From assembly GCA_017445845.1 (NCBI GenBank), contig JAFSRY010000059.1:1-52788 (forward strand): a stretch of DNA of 52,788 nt. The letters are read 5' to 3'. The stretch comes from Prevotella sp. Its GTDB lineage: Bacteria > Bacteroidota > Bacteroidia > Bacteroidales > Bacteroidaceae. Shown in pieces: positions 50,701-52,788 of the stretch. Positions within the stretch are counted from its first letter, which is position 1. Each line of letters starts with the position of its first letter. Below the pieces are notes generated by a model. That model was not told the origin of the DNA. It made no database searches and worked only from the letters and a program-made list of their open reading frames with translations. The translations under genes and the position numbers were made by a program.

Positions 50701-50770
50701 TTGCGACTCTGTCGCAACTTCATCAAAACTTCATCAAAACTTCATCGCAACTTCATCAAAACTTCATCGC
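50701..50770. repeat. 11-nt tandem repeats after an 7-bp palindrome
   Basis: TTGCGAC (50701-50707) pairs with GTCGCAA (50711-50717). Five 11-nt units follow, starting at 50716, 50727, 50738, 50749 and 50760, reading AACTTCATCAA or AACTTCATCGC. They begin only 7 nt after the stop of the anti-sigma-like gene. The palindrome could act as a terminator; the purpose of the 11-mers is unknown. Confidence 0.85.
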
Positions 50771-50881
50771 GGCTCGGTCGACCCTCCTCTTCCACCTCCC
50801 CCCTGTAGCATTCTTTCGAGATAGTTTCATGCATTTTTTCATGCGATTTTCAGCGTTAAGTAAAAGAAAACCAACGAAAAA

Positions 50882-50913
50882 TTTGGCTATTTCGGAAAAT
50901 AACAGTAACTTTG
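50882..50913 (+). promoter_or_regulatory. Full promoter for rpsU
   Basis: A -33 TTTG (50882-50885) and a -7 TAACTTTG (50906-50913) are 20 nt apart, leaving a leader of about 70 nt before the rpsU ATG. No Shine-Dalgarno is visible in that leader. Confidence 0.72.
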
Positions 50914-50989
50914 CGCCCGCATTTTGTAGCCTCTGTGCTCAAAAGCCTAACATAATGTTTAACAATTTAATATTTAAAAGCAAAAAAGC

Positions 50990-51184
50990 ATGATTATCGT
51001 ACCAGTTAAAGATGGTGAGAACATCGAGAGAGCTTTGAAGAAGTTCAAGAGAAAGTTTGAGAAGACAGGCACCGTGAAAGAGTTGCGCCGCCGCCAGCAG
51101 TACAACAAGCCATCTGTCCTGAAACGTCTCAAGATGGAGCACGCTATCTACGTACAGAAACTGCGCGACGCTGAGGAATTATAA
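50990..51184 (+). CDS. rpsU: 30S ribosomal protein bS21
   Basis: The 64-residue basic protein matches bS21 (MIIVPVKDGENIERALKKFK, FEKTGTVKELRRRQQYNKPS, a Lys/Arg-rich C-terminal half). In Bacteroidota ribosomes, bS21 with bS6 and bS18 covers the anti-Shine-Dalgarno end of 16S rRNA, which explains why these bacteria rarely use Shine-Dalgarno sequences. It heads the rpsU, recombinase, hpf, tRNA arrangement typical of Bacteroidales. Confidence 0.95.
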   Translation: MIIVPVKDGENIERALKKFKRKFEKTGTVKELRRRQQYNKPSVLKRLKMEHAIYVQKLRDAEEL

Positions 51185-51201
51185 AAAATCCTGGCGAAAA
51201 A

Positions 51202-51233
51202 TTTGGTAGTTTCAAATAATTTCCGTATTTTCG
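51202..51233 (+). promoter_or_regulatory. Promoter for the recombinase gene
   Basis: A -33 TTTG (51202-51205) and a -7 TATTTTCG (51226-51233; one mismatch to TAnnTTTG) are 20 nt apart, 28 nt before the ATG at 51261. It also may drive hpf. Confidence 0.62.
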
Positions 51234-51260
51234 TTGCCGAAATAAGAACAAGCAACGATA

Positions 51261-52139
51261 ATGATAGACCAATTCCTTGATTACATGCGCTATGAGCGAC
51301 GACGCTCGCCGCTCACCGTGCAGGAATACAGAGAAGCACTGAAACTCTTCGGTGAGTATCTGGGTAAAAAGGAAAATGGTCTGTCTTGGTTGTCGGTAGA
51401 TGCCGACGTGGTGCGAGGATGGATGGAACAGATGCTCGATAAGGGGGTGAAAGCCTCGACGGTCAACACCAACCTGAGCATCCTGCGGTCGTTCTACAGA
51501 TACGCCTTGAGAGAAGGATGGGTGGAACGAAACCCCATGATCCGCGTCAAAGGACCCAAAAAAGAAAAACCACTGCCGCAGTTCGTCAGACCTTCCGAAA
51601 TGGACAGGCTCATCGATGACTACCAGTGGGGCGACGACTTTAAAAGCATTCGCGCGCGTACATTAATAATATTATTATACGAGTCGGGAATGAGACGGTC
51701 GGAGCTCGTTGGGTTAAATGATGCAGACATAGACTGGACAGCTGGACAGCTGAAGGTCACGGGAAAACGCAACAAACAACGTATCATCCCCTTCGGAGAG
51801 GAAGTGGCTGACGCCCTGCGCCAATATCAGGCCCAACGCGACGCTAATGTGCCCAGACTGACTGAAGCACTCTTCGTCAGTGACAAGGGACTTCGGATGA
51901 CCGGCTCACAGGTCTATACAATCGTCAGGGAATCTCTCTCTGTCGTGACAACGATGAAAAAACGGTCGCCGCACGTGCTCAGGCACAGTTTCGCAACAGC
52001 CATGCTCAACAACGGGGCGGGCATCGAAAGCGTCAGAAAGCTGCTCGGACATGAAAGCGTAGCCACCACCGAAATCTACACACACACCACCTTCGAGCAA
52101 CTGCGAGAAGTATATGCCAATGCTCATCCAAGAGGATGA
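51261..52139 (+). CDS. Tyrosine recombinase of the XerC/XerD type
   Basis: The 292-residue recombinase has the N-terminal SAM-like core-binding domain (MIDQFLDYMRYERRRSPLTV) and a catalytic domain with the full active-site set: Arg145 in SGMRRSELVGL, Lys about 169 in GKRNKQR, His238 and Arg241 in HVLRHSFA, His264 in LLGHESVATTEIY, and nucleophile Tyr273. Xer proteins resolve chromosome dimers at dif. It lies between rpsU and hpf, its usual place in Bacteroidales, so it is a housekeeping Xer rather than a mobile-element integrase. XerC and XerD cannot be told apart here. Confidence 0.88.
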   Translation: MIDQFLDYMRYERRRSPLTVQEYREALKLFGEYLGKKENGLSWLSVDADVVRGWMEQMLDKGVKASTVNTNLSILRSFYRYALREGWVERNPMIRVKGPKKEKPLPQFVRPSEMDRLIDDYQWGDDFKSIRARTLIILLYESGMRRSELVGLNDADIDWTAGQLKVTGKRNKQRIIPFGEEVADALRQYQAQRDANVPRLTEALFVSDKGLRMTGSQVYTIVRESLSVVTTMKKRSPHVLRHSFATAMLNNGAGIESVRKLLGHESVATTEIYTHTTFEQLREVYANAHPRG

Positions 52140-52173
52140 AAAGATAATAACCTTTATATTCACCCTTAAAAAC

Positions 52174-52179
52174 AGGAGG
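52174..52179 (+). promoter_or_regulatory. Canonical Shine-Dalgarno (AGGAGG) before hpf
   Basis: AGGAGG lies 5 nt before the hpf ATG at 52185. No other gene in the window has a full Shine-Dalgarno at proper spacing, which makes this one stand out in a phylum that seldom uses them. Confidence 0.75.
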
Positions 52180-52184
52180 TAAAT

Positions 52185-52481
52185 ATGGAAATTAGAATTC
52201 AGTCGATCCACTTCGACGCTACCGAAAAGTTACAGGCATTTGCTGAAAAGAAAATTGCCAAGTTGGAAAAATCGTTTGAAGATATTAAGAAAGTAGAGGT
52301 GCAACTCAAAGTAGTCAAGCCCGCCACAGCCATGAACAAGGAAACAACGCTCAATGTCGCAGTCCCAGGAAACACATTCCATGTGGAGAAGACATGTGAC
52401 ACTTTTGAGCAAGGAATCGACGAATGCGTCGACGCCATGCGGGTGCAGCTGACAAAATATAAAGAAAAAATACGCCAATAG
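52185..52481 (+). CDS. hpf: Ribosome hibernation-promoting factor
   Basis: The 98-residue protein is a short HPF/YfiA: MEIRIQSIHFDATEKLQAF, a central IAKLEKSFEDIKKVEVQLKV strand-helix, FHVEKTCDTFEQGIDECVD and a basic tail (KYKEKIRQ). It binds the decoding centre and helps ribosomes rest or dimerise in slow growth. It has a strong Shine-Dalgarno, starts 45 nt after the recombinase stop and probably shares its transcript. Confidence 0.93.
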   Translation: MEIRIQSIHFDATEKLQAFAEKKIAKLEKSFEDIKKVEVQLKVVKPATAMNKETTLNVAVPGNTFHVEKTCDTFEQGIDECVDAMRVQLTKYKEKIRQ

Positions 52482-52501
52482 AAAAAAAAGTGCCAAAAAA
52501 T

Positions 52502-52532
52502 TTTGGCGTTTGAAAAAATAGTCGTATCTTTG
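52502..52532 (+). promoter_or_regulatory. Promoter of the tRNA operon
   Basis: A -33 TTTG (52502-52505) and a -7 TATCTTTG (52525-52532) are 19 nt apart, about 54 nt before tRNA-Thr. Confidence 0.65.
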
Positions 52533-52577
52533 CAGCCGTTTTACGACACGTCCTAAAAACGCAGGCCAAACGGCTGC
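52532..52577. other. Perfect 10-bp inverted repeat before tRNA-Thr
   Basis: GCAGCCGTTT (52532-52541) pairs exactly with AAACGGCTGC (52568-52577), 8 nt before the tRNA. It would fold in the tRNA leader and may guide 5' processing. Confidence 0.5.
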
Positions 52578-52585
52578 AAGGATTT

Positions 52586-52659
52586 GCCTCTTTAGCTCAG
52601 TTGGCCAGAGCACGTGATTTGTAATCTCGGGGTCGTTGGTTCGAATCCGACAAGAGGCT
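52586..52659 (+). tRNA. tRNA-Thr (anticodon TGT)
   Basis: A complete cloverleaf: acceptor GCCTCTT with AAGAGGC, D-arm GCTC/GAGC, anticodon loop TTTGTAA with anticodon TGT, T-arm GTTGG/CCGAC around TTCGAAT. One T-T mismatch sits in the anticodon stem. The 3' CCA is not encoded. Confidence is high because all arms pair. Confidence 0.93.
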
Positions 52660-52734
52660 CTCCGGCGAAAGGATGTCTAAAAACATAAGTCGTGGCGACG
52701 ACGCAAAAAAGAATATATTAAGAACTAATATAAA

Positions 52735-52788
52735 GGGTGGTTTCCAGAGTGGCCAAATGGGGCAGACTGTAAATCTGTTGTCTTTCGA
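52735..52788 (+). tRNA. tRNA-Tyr (anticodon GTA), cut by the window end
   Basis: The first 54 nt of a long-variable-arm tRNA: acceptor GGGTGGT, D-arm with CCAGAGTGGCCAAATGGGGC, anticodon stem-loop CAGACTGTAAATCTG with anticodon GTA, and the start of a class II variable arm. In Bacteroidales, tRNA-Thr and tRNA-Tyr usually lead into tRNA-Gly and tuf, which may lie just outside. Confidence 0.9.

Noticed and set aside
51261-52139. Integrase of a mobile element
   Set aside because: The gene sits in the conserved rpsU-hpf context with no attachment repeats or cargo genes, as expected for a housekeeping Xer protein.

Overview
The window is chromosomal DNA from a member of the Bacteroidota, most likely Prevotella or a close relative (Prevotellaceae). 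The evidence is a complete type IX secretion core (porP-gldK-gldL-gldM-gldN), a SusC-like TonB-dependent receptor with an STN domain, DUF4249 and DUF3737 proteins, promoters of the Bacteroidota type (-33 TTTG, about 19-20 nt, -7 TAnnTTTG) before many genes, almost no Shine-Dalgarno sequences, and the order rpsU, xer recombinase, hpf, tRNA-Thr, tRNA-Tyr at the right end. No rRNA, prophage, CRISPR array or intact insertion sequence was seen. This is ordinary core genome with many small intergenic repeats.

Layout. 0.4-2.1 kb: a C11 (clostripain-like) protease lipoprotein. 2.2-3.8 kb: a minus-strand operon with 4-nt overlaps (methyltransferase, MmcQ/YjbR-like protein, unknown protein). 3.9-5.7 kb: divergent PheC-like binding protein and YqeY. 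6.1-8.9 kb: a small lipoprotein, a fucose-isomerase-like protein and an AraC regulator. 9.0-15.0 kb: a tripartite ABC-2 efflux operon (TolC-like, HlyD-like, double-NBD ATPase, two permeases), divergent from the AraC gene. 15.0-21.9 kb: the type IX secretion operon and a PorT-family barrel. 22.5-25.5 kb: gltX and waaA, separated by a 92-bp tandem duplication. 25.5-28.6 kb: a leucine-rich-repeat gene fossil, a promoter with a candidate structured RNA, and three uncharacterised envelope genes. 28.7-32.8 kb: GH3 and GH43 glycosidases. 33-43.7 kb: minus-strand housekeeping genes (ctp, parE, acetyltransferase, PatB-like lyase, DUF3737, HerA-like ATPase, pepP). 43.9-50.7 kb: mdh, an ECF sigma factor, ndk, then an STN receptor, DUF4249 lipoprotein and an unusually short anti-sigma-like protein. 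50.9-52.8 kb: rpsU, recombinase, hpf and two tRNA genes.

How the genes may work together. The type IX genes form one secretion machine: GldL and GldM the inner-membrane motor, GldK and GldN the periplasmic ring, PorP an outer-membrane partner. The AraC regulator probably controls the divergent exporter. The sigma factor, STN receptor, DUF4249 protein and membrane protein look like a cell-surface signalling unit in which ndk sits between the sigma gene and the rest. The two glycosidases suggest breakdown of xylan- or glucan-type oligosaccharides.

The most interesting items are the short anti-sigma-like protein, the structured RNA or attenuator at 25.8-26.1 kb, the 186-bp MITE-like palindrome at 22.0 kb, three intergenic tandem arrays with units of 22, 22-23 and 11 nt, a glycine-rich insert in GldL, a hairpin covering the likely porP start codon, and a lone canonical Shine-Dalgarno before hpf. 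All family names come from recognising motifs by eye; no database search was run.
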